NCBI RefSeq assembly: GCF_037176765.1
Contig: NC_090022.1
Location: 177,859,117 to 177,923,116 of the forward strand
Length of the DNA: 64,000 nt
DNA from: Anolis sagrei
Taxonomy: Eukaryota; Chordata; Lepidosauria; Squamata; Anolidae
Reading direction: 5' to 3'
Shown: piece after piece, positions 34,935 through 45,385 of the stretch
Position numbering within the stretch: the stretch's first letter is position 1
Layout: the number at the start of each line of letters is the position of its first letter
Notes under the pieces: model-generated
The model's database searches: none
Told to the model about the DNA's origin: nothing
Seen by the model: only the letters and a program-made list of their open reading frames with translations
Position numbers and translations under genes: made by a program

Positions 34935-35330
34935 GACTTAAATTGGTACTTCTTGTCATGTGCCTTTAAATCAGTGGTTCTCAACCTGGGGTCTCCAGAT
35001 GTTTTTGGCCTTCAACTCCCAGAAATCCTAACAGCTGGTAAATTGGCTGGGATTTCTGGGAGTTGTTGGCCAAAAACATCTGGGGACCCCAGGTTGAGAA
35101 CCACTGCTTTAAATAGTTTCCAACCCATGTTGACCCTAAAAACCAACCACAGGGCTTTTGTTGTTGTTGCAGTATTGGTTCAGAGGTGGTTTGCCATTGC
35201 CTTCCTGTGAGGCTGACAGAGTGTGATTCACTCAAGGTCACCCAGAGAGTTTCATGGCTAAGAAGGGATTCAAATATTGGTTTCCAAAGTCATCGTTCAA
35301 TGCACAAATTGCTACATAACATTGGCTCTA
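34935..35330 (-). repeat. tRNA-derived SINE, reverse, interrupted by a MITE
   Basis: 34935-34971 ('cttgtcatgtgcctttaaat') and 35107-35330 ('ggtttgccattgccttcctgtgaggctgacag...', reverse box-B region near 35270) form one SINE split by the element at 34972-35106. Confidence 0.75.
34972..35106. mobile_element. Foldback hAT-like MITE (TSD CTTTAAAT)
   Basis: Begins CAGTGGTTCTCAACCTGGGG and ends in its complement. CTTTAAAT at 34964-34971 and 35107-35114. About 60-bp arms fill nearly the whole 135 bp. It inserted into a SINE. Confidence 0.94.
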
Positions 35331-35334
35331 CATA

Positions 35335-36280
35335 TATAAAAATCTGGGAAGCATCAGCAAAAAGTAAAGCCATGCTCTAATCAAATCGTATTTCTTTACT
35401 TTACGATCTTGTGTATACTGAATAAAACACTGTTATGCTGTTGTTGCTGCCACCTTAAATATATTGTATACTTTTTATTATTTTCTTTATTAACTGTCTG
35501 GGGAGGTTGTCTTGTCTTGACAGGCACAGAAATATACTTAAATAAACATAAGAAGCCTTCTTTTTCACAAGCTGCAGACTTTGTTGAATGGAGGCTGCTC
35601 AAGTATTTACATGAGCTCAGAGGAGAATGGAGATGATGCAAAAGCTCTGCAACCTCTTGTTGCACTATTCAAATATTTCACTGAAAACAAAAGCATTCTG
35701 AGGCCTGACAAAAGATTTGCAAAAAAAAGAGCGGCATGTTTATCTTTCTATGATTCACTTCCACACCCTACTTTCTAACAAACTTCACAAAAAAACATCA
35801 CAAAGTCATTGCGAATCTAAACTAACAATCTCATGGAAGAGTTGTTAAAGCCAATGTGGGCGTATCCCACCTGGAACACAACTACAGTCAGTTCACCACA
35901 TATACTAGGGTGAGGAGTATAGAGCCCATGTGAAAGTGGAAAACCACACACAGAAATTCCTAGACCTTCCAGCATGACTCTATGGCCAGCTTCCACTGGA
36001 AGTTGACCACAGAATTGCACTGAAGGACCTTTGGAAAAGGTGCTCTCTTTAGAAATTTTGAGGACCACCAGATAGGAAGTTGGCCATAGTCACACTGGAA
36101 GGCCTGGAGATTCCTAGGGTCCACATTTTTTATCAAGTCCATGAATAATCAAATCTGAAAAAGTTATGAGGAAACATGTATAGACCATGTGACACAATAG
36201 TTAGAGTAAGGCTTGGGAATATGTGGTTGAACTCCAATTCTTATCAATCCTAGCAAGGTTGACCAAAAGCGAAATACATG
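35335..36280. other. Unrecognised intronic DNA
   Basis: BCAP31 5'-UTR intron by inference. No repeat family or coding sequence recognised. Confidence 0.35.
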
Positions 36281-36286
36281 GTGTTT

Positions 36287-36592
36287 CAAAACGACAGACC
36301 CAATTTCAAAGCAATATATTTCACAATGGCAACATGTTACAACGACACAAAAAGTTACAAATGGTTTAATGACTTATCAGATTTCACTATTTTGAGCCAC
36401 AAACACATCTAAAAAAATAACGCTGTAACTTGAGAATATCTAATTAGGCCTTACGTTGCAGGCCTGCCATCTTGTGAATGACTGAGTCTAGGGGCTGTTT
36501 GTGTGCCCCACCCTTACAAGGCAGTTCATAGTTGCAGATATATATAGCAAGTTCAAATCAGGTACATATTTTTGAAACACACTAGATTTTTA
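36287..36592. mobile_element. Possible TA-flanked MITE
   Basis: Left 'tggtgtttcaaaac' and right 'tttttgaaacacacta' are inverted, and TA dinucleotides lie just outside. The interior is AT-rich and non-coding. Mariner-like by its ends only. Confidence 0.5.
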
Positions 36593-36663
36593 GTTGATTT
36601 GAAATGGCCCATCTAACCTCAGTTCAAAGCAGATATTGTGGATTATGTGCCTTGATTTTGGGG

Positions 36664-37079
36664 GGCCCTTCCACACAGCCCTATATCCCACAATATCATG
36701 GCAAGAAATGGAGCACCCGGAGATGCAGTGGGTTAAACCCCTGTGCCGGCAGGACTGAAGACCCACAGGTCGCAGGTTTGAATCCGGGGAGAGGCAGATG
36801 AGCTCCCTCTATCGACTCCAGCTCTTCATGCGGGGACATGAGAGAAGCCTCCCACAAGGATGATAAAAACATCAAATCATCCAGGCGTCCCCTGGGCAAC
36901 ATCCTTGCAGATAGCCAATTCTCTCACACCAGAAGTGACTTGCAGTTTCTCAAGTTGCTCCTGACATGACAAAAAAATGGCAAGAAATGCCACATTATCT
37001 GAGTGTGGACTCAGATATCCCAGTTCAAAGCAGATTTCTGCCTTAATATTCTGGGATACAGGGCTGTGTGGAAGGGTCC
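36664..37079. mobile_element. Palindromic foldback DNA element interrupted by a SINE
   Basis: Left arm 'gggcccttccacacagccc' and right arm 'gggctgtgtggaagggtccc' are inverted. The inner arms mention 'tatatcccacaatatc' and 'cagttcaaagcagat'. A 266-bp SINE sits inside. Uninterrupted relatives are at 41640, 41926, 49259 and 50379. The superfamily is not resolved. Confidence 0.75.
36711..36976 (+). mobile_element. tRNA-derived SINE (Sauria-SINE-like), TSD ATGGCAAGAAATG
   Basis: Same family as 8066-8320: box B 'ggtcgcaggtttgaatcc', tail 'gttgctcctgacatgac' plus poly-A. The 13-bp duplication is at 36698-36710 and 36977-36989. Confidence 0.93.
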
Positions 37080-37101
37080 CGAGTGATATGGCTGTGTGGA
37101 A

Positions 37102-37755
37102 CAGGGGTCCTCAAACTAAGGGCTGGGGGCCGGATATGGCCCTCCAAGGTCATTTACCTAGCCCTCGCTCAGGGTCAACCTAAGCTAGGTGTGAATGTTT
37201 CAGCTGACCACCTTCATTAGCATTTGAAGGCCTGGCTGAGCCTGGGAAAATGTTCTGTTGAGAGGTGTTAAGATGTGCCTGGTTGTTTCCTCTCTGCTGT
37301 TTTGCTGTTGTAATTTTAGAGTTTTTTAATACTGGTAGCCAGATTTTGTTCATTTTCATGGTCTCCTCCTTTCTGTTGAAATTGTCCACATGCTTGTGGA
37401 CTTCAATTGCTAATGAAGGTGGTCAGCTGAAACATTCACACCTAGCTTCAGCAGAGAGCTCTTTGCCCCACCCCAGTCATTCCACAGATATATAAACCCA
37501 TTTTCCTATTTCCAACAGACCTCACTACCTCTGAGGATGCTTGCCATAGATGCAGGCGAAACGTCAGGAGAAATGCCTCTAGAACATGGCCCTATAGCCC
37601 GAAAAAACCTACAAGAACCTAATTATTGTATTGTTTTAAAGTGTTTTTTGCACTACAAATAAGATATTTTTCAAATTTTTCAAATTATAATCCATCCCTC
37701 CAACAGTTTGAGGGGCTATGACCTGGCCCTCTGTTAAAAAGTTTGAGGACCCCTG
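37102..37755. mobile_element. hAT element (TSD GTGTGGAA) hosting a Penelope-like insertion
   Basis: CAGGGGTCCTCAAACT ... AGTTTGAGGACCCCTG, flanked by GTGTGGAA at 37094-37101 and 37756-37763. About 37180-37622 is a Penelope-like insertion ('ctaggtgtgaatgtttcagc...' to '...cccgaaaaaacctacaagaacct'). It has a short repeat ACCTAA at each side. Part of the hAT interior is missing. Confidence 0.9.
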
Positions 37756-37764
37756 GTGTGGAAG

Positions 37765-38640
37765 TACCTAAACTATCTCTCAAAGAGAGAAAAATGGGGG
37801 AGGGGGGTAAAATGTGGAGAAAGGAAGAACTGTTTACGCTCCTCTTCAAGTTCCTCTGATAAAAGCTGAGATATCAGTGTAATAAATCAAGCACATGGTG
37901 ATGAAGACAAACGTAACAAGCACTGAATACCTGCACTCAAACGCATATAGAAATTAGCTCTTCGCTCCACAGAGAGTGTCAGTGAGTGCCCCTGATTAAA
38001 CTGCAAACTCCAGAGCTCCATGGGGTGTAACCATGGCAGCTAAAATAGAATCATACTGCTATAGCTGTGTGGTGTGACTGGCCCCCAGGGCAGTTAATGG
38101 AGTCTGTGGTTTTTGAGAACCAGAGAGGAATTGCGGAGGCTGCTGAACAGGTTGATTCACATCTCTTCCCCCAAGGCCCCGCCTCTGGATCTGCTGGCCC
38201 TCTCCATGTTCTCCAATTCCTTGCATTGAACGGCCATGGTTTTCTTTCTTCTTCAAGGCGCCTGGACTCTGCAGAGTTGGAAAACAGAGCAAGGAAAAGA
38301 CGACACAGGGAAGCAGGCCAGCCCCACACCCAGGGAGGGATGTGGGGCCAGAATAGTTGCACACCATGAAGCTCTGGATGGAGGAGACAGTAAGGATTAA
38401 TAGGACACACCAGCATGACACAGGAAGTAGGGCAGCTTCCAATGGGGAGGCACCACAGTAAGAAACCAAAACACAGAGGGATAGAAAGTGGGACATGAAT
38501 GCACTCCAAAAGTGGGGTGGGCAAATTGGTAGGTCCTACTTCCTTCCATAGGGTTATTATTAAGGAATCTCAGTCCTCTTTCCTAGTCAAGGAAGGAGGC
38601 CTTTCTCAGCCCGCAGGGAAGCACAGCGACACCCATTACA
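37765..38640. other. Unrecognised DNA between hAT element and BCAP31 promoter
   Basis: No repeats recognised. Long overlapping ORFs at 38051-38524 look like chance frames in GC-rich sequence. Confidence 0.35.
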
Positions 38641-38900
38641 TACCACACTGGCTGCCAGGCCACACTGCCTCCCAGTTGCACAGCTGCCTCAGCCACGACC
38701 GGAAACAGGAGCAAGATTAGAGGGGAGGAAGAGGAAGCCAAAAGGTGGGCGGTGCCCTTGGAAGAGTCTCCCCGCCGCCCAATGGGAAGCAGCCCTTCCG
38801 CAGCCTGGGGCGGGAAAAGCCTCCAGACAGGCAGCTGCAGGGAAGGCGGAAGTGGTGCCGCGATTGGTGGCGGTGCCTGTCACTCAAACACAGGGTGGGA
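38640..38900 (-). promoter_or_regulatory. BCAP31: Likely BCAP31 promoter and first untranslated exon
   Basis: A GC- and CpG-richer patch in otherwise AT-rich DNA. Reading the minus strand: ACCAAT box (about 38865), CACTTCCG ETS-type site (about 38850), CCCGCCCC GC box (about 38808) and CCCATTGGGCGG (about 38775). Next come ACCGCCCAC (about 38745) and TTTCCGGTCG (about 38697). A donor-like GTGTG|GTATGT lies at 38644/38643, so an exon of roughly 70-80 bases (38644 to about 38720) could splice to 32040. This fits a TATA-less housekeeping promoter. It is an inference; no start-site data are available. Confidence 0.5.
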
Positions 38901-38998
38901 GGGGAGAGAAGAGGGAGCATTCATAGGAGTTCCTTCCCCCCTTACTCTAGACACAAACTTTTATATCCTACAGTATATGCATTTTTGAGAAAAACTGA

Positions 38999-39555
38999 GG
39001 GCCCTTCTAGACAGGCCCTACATCCCAGGATCTGATCCCAGGTTTTCTGTTAATCCCAGATTATCTGACAGTGCAGACTCATATAATCCAGTTTAAAGCA
39101 GAAAAAAGCGGTTGCTCAACTCTGAACTCAAGAACGAAAAAGGGAATGTTGGTGAGCAGGAAAAGAGATTTAAAGATGGGCTCAAAGCCAACCTTAAAAT
39201 CTCTGGAATAGATACTGAGAACTGGGAAGCCCTGGCCCTTGAGTGAGGTCAGTTGTGACCAGCAGTGCTGGAGAATTTGAAGAGGCACGAGTAGAGGGCA
39301 AAAGAGAGAAGCGTGCCAAGAAGAAGGTACATCAAACTAACCCTGACCAGGATCACCTTCCACCTGAAAACCGATGCCCTCACTGTGGGAGAACATGCAT
39401 GTCATGAATAGGGCTCCACAGTCACCTACGGACCCAAGGCCAGTACACTGACCTTGGAGGACAGTCTTACTCGGGCAACGAGAGATTGCCTAAACCAGCT
39501 AAATCAGAAAACTTGGAATCAGATCCTGGTATATAGGGCCTGTCTGGAAGGGTCA
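38999..39555. mobile_element. Palindromic foldback element interrupted by a LINE fragment
   Basis: Left arm 'ggcccttctagacaggccctacatcccagg' and right arm 'cctggtatatagggcctgtctggaagggtc' are inverted. The middle is displaced by the insertion at about 39105-39505. Confidence 0.7.
39105..39505 (+). mobile_element. LINE C-terminal fragment with C2H2 finger
   Basis: Matches the 52108-52480 copy: 'gaaaagagatttaaagatggg', 'gatactgagaactgggaagccctggccc', and a degraded finger around 'tgccctcactgtggg'. CAGAAAA occurs near both borders. The reading frame is broken. Confidence 0.7.
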
Positions 39556-39629
39556 TGAGATAAAACAGTTGGTAGCATAAGATCTTCTAGGCCAGGGGTT
39601 CTCAAACTTTTGTCCAGGGTGGTACAAAG

Positions 39630-39985
39630 GACTCTTGTCTGCTGGAGCTAGGTGTGAATGTTTCAACTGATCACCTTGATTAGCATATAATGGCCTGACT
39701 GTGCCTGGAGCAAACTTTTGTTGAGAGGTGATTAGATGTCCTTGTTTGTTTCCTCTCTGTTGTTGTGTTGTTGTAATTTTAGAGTTTTTTTAGTACTGGT
39801 AGCCAGATTTTGTTCATTTTCATGGTTTCCTCCTTTCTGTTGAAGTTGCCCACATGCTTGGGTATTTCAATGGCTTCTCTGTGTAGTCTGACATGGTGGT
39901 TGTGAGAGTGGTCCAGCATTTCTGTGTTCTCAAATAATATGATGTACCCAGGCTGGTTCATCAGGTGCTCTGCAAATCTTCTGTT
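39630..39985 (-). mobile_element. Penelope-like element, GIY-YIG C-terminal fragment
   Basis: The minus strand encodes MNQPGYIILFENTEMLDHSH then NHHVRLHREAIEIPKHVGNF and NRKEETMKMNKIWLPVLK. The REAIEI and FNR blocks are typical of the end of the GIY-YIG endonuclease region in Penelope-like elements. It continues into the 'gctaggtgtgaatgtttc' sequence shared by the other copies. Confidence 0.75.
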
Positions 39986-40039
39986 ACAGAGTAGGGTGAC
40001 TAAAATGTTAAAATGTCAAAAACTGTGACACATGCCTTA

Positions 40040-40235
40040 GGGAGCTGCGTTTGTTTACTTGGAGTAGGGAAGACTGAGAGGTGGCATGATAGCGATTTTC
40101 AAACATTTGAAAGAATATAATTTAGAAGAGGGAGTGTGCCTGTTTTCTGTTGCTCCAGATGCTAGGATAAGAAACAATAAATTGAAAGAGAGATGCTGCG
40201 TAAACATTAGGAAGAATTTTTGATGGTAGAAGCTG
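40040..40235 (+). repeat. CR1 fragment, plus strand, diverged
   Basis: Plus-strand pieces read RGGMIAIFKHLKEYN, EEGVCLFS and a CCVNIRKNF equivalent, the CR1 C-terminal block. No longer open. Confidence 0.7.
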
Positions 40236-41034
40236 ATTGACAGTAGAATGTCCTGGATGCACGGTATCAAAGTACTATTATTGTGTAGCATGAAAGGTGT
40301 AGTGGTATGTTGTAATGGTGTGCCTTGAAACCCTATAATAGGGTTTTCTGGGGCTGAGAGTATGTGACTTACCCAATGTCATCAAGTGGTTTCCTTGGGC
40401 AAGCAGAGGATCCGATCCCAGTCTTTAGAGTTGCAGTCCAATGATCAAACATTACAATCATTGATTCGTATACAGAACAATAAAGAACTCAAATACTGCC
40501 AACCAATTTCAGTATCATTACACCAGGCTAGACTTCTTCCTGTCCATCTAGCCTAGTATCATCTGCTTCTATCCCAAGTGGTAGCAGTTATTGGTGAGTT
40601 GAGTGGTACTTTGCCCAACATGTGTACTTCTACTTGCTAGAGAACCCAGGAACCATCAGCATCATATCTGGAAAGATCTTTAGTATCAATGGATGTTCTG
40701 ACCTAGCAAATTGATGTTCTGACCATACAAGAACAGTCTGTTAAATTCACTTTAATTAATGGATTGTGACATCTTTGGCCCTCAAGATGCTTTTGGACTA
40801 CACCTGCCAAAATCCTCAACCCATAATCCGGCTTTGCTGGCTGGTTCTCCAGGCTTGTGTGATGAAATTGTTCACTTAAACTCATGGTGAAACAGAAACC
40901 TGTGAGCATGTTTCCAATCAATGTGACACTATGGTTATATTGGACTCCTTTAATCAATGTGATGCATTATAACAATGGGTTGGTTACCATGTAGGATTGC
41001 CATAAAGACAGTGTCTCTTATCTTGGATATACAT

Positions 41035-41437
41035 AGACCAATAGAGAGACTCCTTGGTGTCCCATGGGATTTGGTTCACCTGTAGATACCAAAATCCATG
41101 GATGCTCAAGTTCCATTATATACAAGTAATATGATAAAATAGTGTCCCTCATATGGCATATGAGGGACACTATTTTATCATATGATAAAATAGTGTCCCT
41201 ATTTTATAATATGATAAAATAGTGTCCCTCATATGGATAAAATAGTGTCCCTCATATAATCCGCCCTGTCCCCGTGGGTGAGAAGGGCGGACTATAAATA
41301 CTGCAAATAAATATTGGTAAATAAATGAATAAAATGGTAAAATCAAGATTTGCTTCTTGGATTATAAAAAATATTTTCAAGCCATAGATTGTTGAATCCG
41401 TTGATGAAAAATCCATGAATATGGAGGGCTGACTGTA
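41035..41437. repeat. Possible Tigger-type DNA element remnant with nested LINE tail
   Basis: The right end 'gaaaaatccatgaatatggagggctgactgta' and left part 'gataccaaaatccatggatgctc' resemble Tigger/MER2-type inverted ends. A LINE tail ('aatccgccctgtccccgtgggtgagaagggcgg') lies at about 41256-41340, and a perfect palindrome at 41129-41183. Confidence 0.45.
41129..41183. repeat. Perfect 55-bp palindrome with direct-repeat copies
   Basis: Arms 41129-41155 and 41157-41183 are exact complements around one G (core ATATGATAAAATAGTGTCCC on the left arm). The arm core recurs in direct orientation at about 41181, 41209 and 41230. Confidence 0.9.
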
Positions 41438-41639
41438 TATTTTATGTGGATATTAATGTTTTGTGATATTTTAAAAATAATTGCCATCTCAGTTTGTTCT
41501 CCCAATGAATTTGGAACTAAAGAGTCTGAGCTAAATTGCAGAGTAAATGTTCAATTCATACCCATTTACCTGGGAGTGAGTTCCCAAGATCCAATGCTCT
41601 ACTTACATTTTACTAGACCTGACAGGATTGCCCTGTGAC

Positions 41640-41786
41640 GGCCCTTCTACACTACATATAAAATCCAGATTCTGCTTTGAACTGGATTATATGGCAGCAT
41701 ACACTCATATAATCCCGTTCAAAGCAGATAATGTGGATTATCTGTTTTGATAATCGGGATTATATGGCAATGTAGAAGGGGCCTAA
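41640..41786. mobile_element. Palindromic foldback DNA element
   Basis: 'ggcccttctacact' ... 'aatgtagaaggggcc', with inner 'ctgctttgaactggattatatggcag' facing 'tcaaagcagataatg'. Confidence 0.75.
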
Positions 41787-41887
41787 ATCACATGTCCTTT
41801 TCTCATCTATAGAGAAGAGAATGTTGGCTGTGGTCTGGATGTGTTGAATGTTTTTTTTTAAATGATTTGCAATGATTCTCTAATGAG

Positions 41888-42172
41888 TACTTCCTTCCTT
41901 GAAGGCTTTTAAACAGAGGCTGGGGCCCCTTCTACATTGCAATATACAATTCAGATTATCTGTTTTGAACTGGATTATATGGCAGTGTAGACTCATATAA
42001 TCCAGTGCAAAGTAGATAATGTATATTATGTGATTTTATGATCTGGATTATATGGCTGTGTAGGAGGGGCCTGGGTGGCCACCCATTGAGGGTGCTTTGT
42101 GCTTTTCCCACATGGCAGAGAGTTGGACTAGATGGTTCACATGGTCTCTTCCAAATCTATTATTCTACTAGC
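41888..42172 (+). mobile_element. CR1 3' end split by a foldback element
   Basis: 'ggcttttaaacagaggctgg' (up to 41925) and 'gtggccacccattgagggtgctttgtgc...gttggactagatgg...tattattcta' (42072 on) are one CR1 3' UTR. The 41926-42071 insert starts 'ggccccttctacattgc' and ends 'gtgtaggaggggcc'. TGG lies on both sides, suggesting a 3-bp target duplication. Confidence 0.8.
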
Positions 42173-42392
42173 TTGGATACCCGGTGGTGCCTGAGTTATT
42201 TGAAAAAGGCCTTGTTTGTTTTGGGGTGTTAGGTAATATCATTTAGTTAATTATTAGAAAGAATAGATTTCATTTTTTATGAATACTCCCATTAGAAAAT
42301 ACATAATTAAAGTCACGACAGAGTTATATACAGCATAGTAAAATAACAGTACTCATATTGGGAAACGAAAAGATCAAAGAACAGAACTGCAT

Positions 42393-42532
42393 CATCTCAC
42401 TACCTCTGAGGATGCTTGCCATAGATGCAGGTGAAACGTCAGGAGAGAATGCCTCTAGACCATGGCCATACAGCCCGAAAAAACCTACAACAACCCAGTG
42501 ATTCCAGCCATTAAAGCCTTCGACAATACATA
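42393..42532 (+). mobile_element. Solo Penelope-like terminal segment (TSD AGAACTGCAT)
   Basis: The 140-bp right arm alone ('catctcactacctctgagg...' to '...agccttcgacaatacat'). AGAACTGCAT lies at 42383-42392 and 42533-42542. The hammerhead-like core is at about 42406-42440. Confidence 0.85.
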
Positions 42533-42544
42533 GAACTGCATAAG

Positions 42545-43160
42545 CTTAAATGTCCCCCCACACTTTTTTTTATATATACCCTGAAAAAAACTTAATAAAA
42601 GTTTATTTTTTTAAAAAGATTTCTTTTTTCAACAGAAACTTTATTGTGGCAACCAGGAGAAAAGAAGCTCCGTTTGTCTATCAATAAATGTTGTTTTAAT
42701 TTCATGAAAAAATACATAACGATGTGGGTGAACTATAACCTGTTTGTGGAGGCCAGAGGCTGTCTGTGTAAGTGGACACCTCCGCCACATACACATTTTT
42801 CAATTTTATTATGTGTATAAATAAATGAGTATCTGATTCCCAAAAAGATAAATGCCTGTTTTTGCTTCTACCTCCACTTTAATCCAAAAGTTTATGCACA
42901 AGCTCATGTGACCAGCTGTGATTTCTACTCTTCTTAGAAGAGGGCTCAAAAAATGGGGAAAGGCACCTTGGCTACTAGAATAATGAAGAAATCTAGTCTG
43001 AAAACAAAAGGTTTTCATTCGCAGTTTACTTATTCTATAAATTGATTTAATAGTGCCACTGTCTACAACGCACATTGCAACATTAAAAAGCCAGAAAGAC
43101 CAGTATCCACTAATAGCAGTGATGCAAATGTATCTAAACATATAGACATTCAAGTGATAA
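42545..43160. other. Unrecognised intergenic DNA
   Basis: AT-rich; no feature could be supported. Confidence 0.35.
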
Positions 43161-43164
43161 TAAC

Positions 43165-44690
43165 TATTTATTTATTTGACCAGTCATATGACCATTTCAA
43201 AATACAACATGGGTAAAAGACAAGGCAAAAAAGTAAAGGACAGAAGCTGACCTTCTATTTACAGTCAGAATCTTATTTTCCTGGTTCTTCTTTCAGGAAA
43301 TCTGCTCTTTTCTTAATAGCTTTCAGAATAAAAAGGCTTACTCTGATTATGCTGGATCTTTCCTGTCCTTGCAAGAGGAATGCCATTTCTGTTGGAGGAC
43401 CTGCAGTTGGATAATATCGGGTGTAACTATCTGTATCGCAGTTCAGTATATGCTGGACAATCAATTAAGAAATGTTCAATATCTTCCACAGTTTGTTCTC
43501 CCCATAAGCAGAATCGTTCACTTCTTGGGATGTTACGGTAACACCCGGTTTGCATCTTAATACTGAGTTTTCAAACCTAGCTCTACTATATATTCTTCCT
43601 AAGGGTAGCGGTAGTGGAATAGTCAGATAGTGTTCTAAATGAATATTCCTTTTGTGGGAAGCTAAGAATCTTGTGGCAGAAGACCTACCTATGCTTGCTA
43701 GATCCAACTGAGCATAGATATCTCAAGAGCACTTGCTTTCCCTTAGGTCAGTGTTTCTCAACCTGGGGGTTGGGACCCCTGGGGGGGGGGTCGCAAGGGG
43801 GTGTCAGAGGTGTCACCAAAGACCATCAGGAAACAGTATTTTCTGTTGGTTATGATAGTTCTGTGTGCTAAGTTTGGTTCAATTCCATCATTGGTGGAGT
43901 TCAGAATGCTCTTTGATTGAATCTGAACTATAAATCCCAGGAACTACAACTCCCAAATGTCAAGATCTAGTTTTCCCAAACTCCACCAGTTGATCACATT
44001 TGGGCATATTGAGTATTTGTGCCAAATTTGTGCCAGATCCATCATTGTTTGAGTCCACTGTGGTTTCTGGATATAGGTAAACTACAACTCCAAAACTCAA
44101 GGTCAATGCCCACCAAACCCTTCCAGTATTTTCTGTTGGTCATGATAGCTCTGTGTGCCAAGTTTAGTTCAATTCCATCATTGGTGGAGTTCAGAATGCT
44201 CTTTGATTGAATCTGAACTATAAATCCCAGGAACTACAACTCCCAAATGTCAAGATCTAGTTTTCCCAAACTCCACCAGTTGATCACATTTGGGCATATT
44301 GAGTATTTGCACCAAATCTGTGCCAGATCCATCATTGTTTGAGTCCACTGTGGTTTCTGGATATAGGTAAACTACAACTCCAAAACTCAAGGTCAATGCC
44401 CACCAAACCCTTCCAGTATTTTCTGTTGGTCATGATAGTTCTGTGTGCCAAATTTAGTTCAATTCCATCATTGGTGGAGTACAGAATGCTCTTTGAATTT
44501 AGGTGAACTATAAACCCCAGCAACTACATCTCCCAAATGACAAAATCAAAACTACAGTTATGAATTAGCAAAAAAAATGTTATGGTTGGGGGTCACCACA
44601 ACATGAGGAACTGTATTAAGGGGTCACGGCATTAGGAAGGTTGAGAACCACTGCCTTAGGTCCTAGATTGTTCAGAAATTTTAGCCAACT
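43165..44690 (-). mobile_element. Unclassified LINE 3' end, interrupted by a hAT element
   Basis: 43273-43740 on the minus strand reads like a degraded non-LTR C-terminus (VLRCKPGVTVTSQEVNDSAY; then EMAFLLQGQERSSIIRVSLF, ILKAIKKRADFL). It ends in 'aaataaataaatag'. The frame continues upstream beyond the hAT at 43749-44653 (LKFLNNLGPKGKQVLL). Clade not resolved. Confidence 0.55.
43749..44653. mobile_element. Non-autonomous hAT element with two ~290-bp modules (TSD CCTTAGGT)
   Basis: Begins CAGTGTTTCTCAACCTGGGG and ends AAGGTTGAGAACCACTG. CCTTAGGT at 43741-43748 and 44654-44661. The module repeats with a period of 290 ('ggtcaatgcccaccaaaccc' at 44101 and 44391). Orientation is opposite to the copies at 16095 and 59345. 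Confidence 0.93.
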
Positions 44691-45385
44691 CCAGGTACTT
44701 CAAAGATAACCACCTGAAGCCTAACCCTGCCAAGACACAAATGTGTGCTTTCCACCTACGCAACCGTGAAGCCAACAGGAAATTGAAAGTCACCTGGGAA
44801 GGTCAAGAGCTTGAACATTGTTTCCATCCTAAATATTTCTGTGTCACCTTAGATCAAACACTAGCATATAGGAATACTGCTTGAACACCATTAATGTTTT
44901 TAATGTTTATGTATGTGTATATGAATTCTTGTCCCGGCATTGAATGTTTGCCGTATATATGTTACTAGCTGTGCCCTGCCACGCGTTGCTGTGGCCTATA
45001 GTAAAACTTATCAAAGTTGAGGTAGATATCTGGACTATTATGAAAGAGAGGTACCTACCTATTCCTTCCCCCTTTTCCTCCCCCTTTCTCTCCTTTCTTC
45101 CTTCTCTACCTCTTTCTTTCTTTCCTTCTTTCACTACTTGGTTTCATCCTTCTCTCTTTCCTTCATTCCCTCCCCCTTTCTTCCTTTGCCTTTCTTCCCT
45201 CCCTGTTTGCTTCCTTCTTTCGCTTTTTATTTCCTTTTATTTCACCACCATCATAACAATAACAATAATGCAATGCATTGCCTCCGGGACCTGACACCTC
45301 TCCCATTCCCCCTAAAAGGGTCTCATAGGAATAATAGCATCATAATAATCATAGAAATAACAACCTTTACCCGCCACGCATTGCT

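Noticed and set aside
38051-38524. 157- and 145-codon minus-strand ORFs plus a 100-codon plus ORF
   Set aside because: Three overlapping frames in GC-rich DNA, with no known domain and no splice or start context.
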